Source: Stenotrophomonas maltophilia
GTDB taxonomy: Bacteria > Pseudomonadota > Gammaproteobacteria > Xanthomonadales > Xanthomonadaceae
NCBI GenBank assembly: GCA_002364755.1
Contig: DEZI01000022.1
Location: 124,001 to 188,000 of the forward strand
Direction: 5' to 3'
DNA: 64,000 bases
Within the stretch, counting starts at the first letter, position 1; every line of letters starts with the position of its first letter. Made by a program: the position numbers and the translations under genes. The notes beneath the pieces were generated by a model, which saw only the letters and a program-made list of their open reading frames with translations, was not told where the DNA came from and ran no database searches. Shown here one piece after another: positions 63,880 to 64,000 of this stretch.

Positions 63880-64000
63880 TCATGCCGACCAGGAGGCACG
63901 CGGTGCCTGGCGCTGCTTGAGTTCCTCGTCGAAGGCGGCGGACCGCGAGAGTGCCCGGGGCCCGGCGCGGACCAGCAGGATGCCCTGGACCAGGGCCAGC
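63880..64000 (-). CDS. C-terminal end of a reverse-strand gene (truncated by window)
   Basis: Reading leftward from the window end, an open frame of about 39 codons ends in TGA at 63880. It contains a hydrophobic stretch (LALVQGILLVRAG) followed by a basic, charged tail (EELKQRQAPRAS). It is consistent with the end of a membrane protein. The family cannot be named from this fragment. Confidence 0.5.
   Translation of the reverse strand, partial: LALVQGILLVRAGPRALSRSAAFDEELKQRQAPRASWSA

Overview
The window is a GC-rich (roughly two-thirds G+C) gammaproteobacterial chromosome segment, most likely from a Stenotrophomonas species of the S. maltophilia group (Xanthomonadaceae). The best evidence is the many short GTAG-headed palindromes between genes, which match the published SMAG repeats of S. 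maltophilia. The gene content agrees: many TonB, lipoprotein and secreted-enzyme genes, an ECF sigma factor paired with a Ser/Thr kinase, and a DUF4785 protein. About 54 protein genes are called, two of them cut by the window edges. I saw no rRNA, tRNA, CRISPR array, insertion sequence or prophage.

Layout. 1-5.4 kb: a pectin/uronate island (GH43 enzyme, LacI regulator, kduI, kduD, SGNH esterase fused to a cupin). 5.5-7.7 kb: phenylalanine hydroxylase with a DUF2442/DUF4375 protein, divergent from an Lrp/AsnC regulator. 7.8-20.3 kb: a divergent UvrD-like helicase, a patatin lipoprotein, an AIM24/GYF protein, a TonB-dependent receptor, a PAP2 phosphatase divergent from a lipase-DUF4785 pair, an orphan ABC ATPase, and a desaturase overlapping an EF-hand protein. 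20.4-26 kb: mutM, an ECF sigma factor plus TPR kinase, and opgD. 26.0-26.6 kb: a gene-free block of nested palindromes. 26.6-34.6 kb: tdk, rep, a GNAT enzyme, a DUF4272 protein, yceH, an e(P4) phosphatase overlapping pyrF, and a trypsin-like protease.

34.6-43.9 kb: a candidate small RNA, a coupled lipoprotein-plsB-secreted protein trio, a YdcH-like protein, ttcA, rdgC, a YgjP-type metalloprotein, SMAG arrays and a double-domain methylglyoxal-synthase-like gene. 44-52 kb: a periplasmic-sensor kinase whose phospho-acceptor histidine is replaced by glutamine, then gltD and gltB. 52-60 kb: three small peptidase-inhibitor-like (I78) genes around a topoisomerase IB and an SDR with a histone-like tail, plus a BlaI/M56 regulatory pair divergent from a serine hydrolase. 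60-64 kb: an mrfA/mrfB-like helicase-exonuclease pair, a small secreted protein and an edge-truncated reverse-strand gene.

How the genes work together. KduI and KduD run consecutive steps of unsaturated uronate catabolism, and the neighbouring GH43 enzyme and esterase would feed them from plant cell wall material. GltB and GltD are the two subunits of glutamate synthase. The sigma factor and kinase form a probable phosphorylation-controlled transcription switch. BlaI and the M56 protease resemble BlaI/BlaR1 but carry a different sensor. The MrfA/MrfB-like pair suggests a DNA repair route. The candidates that most deserve follow-up are the H-box-altered kinase, the modified BlaR1-like sensor, the putative small RNA and the nested palindrome block.
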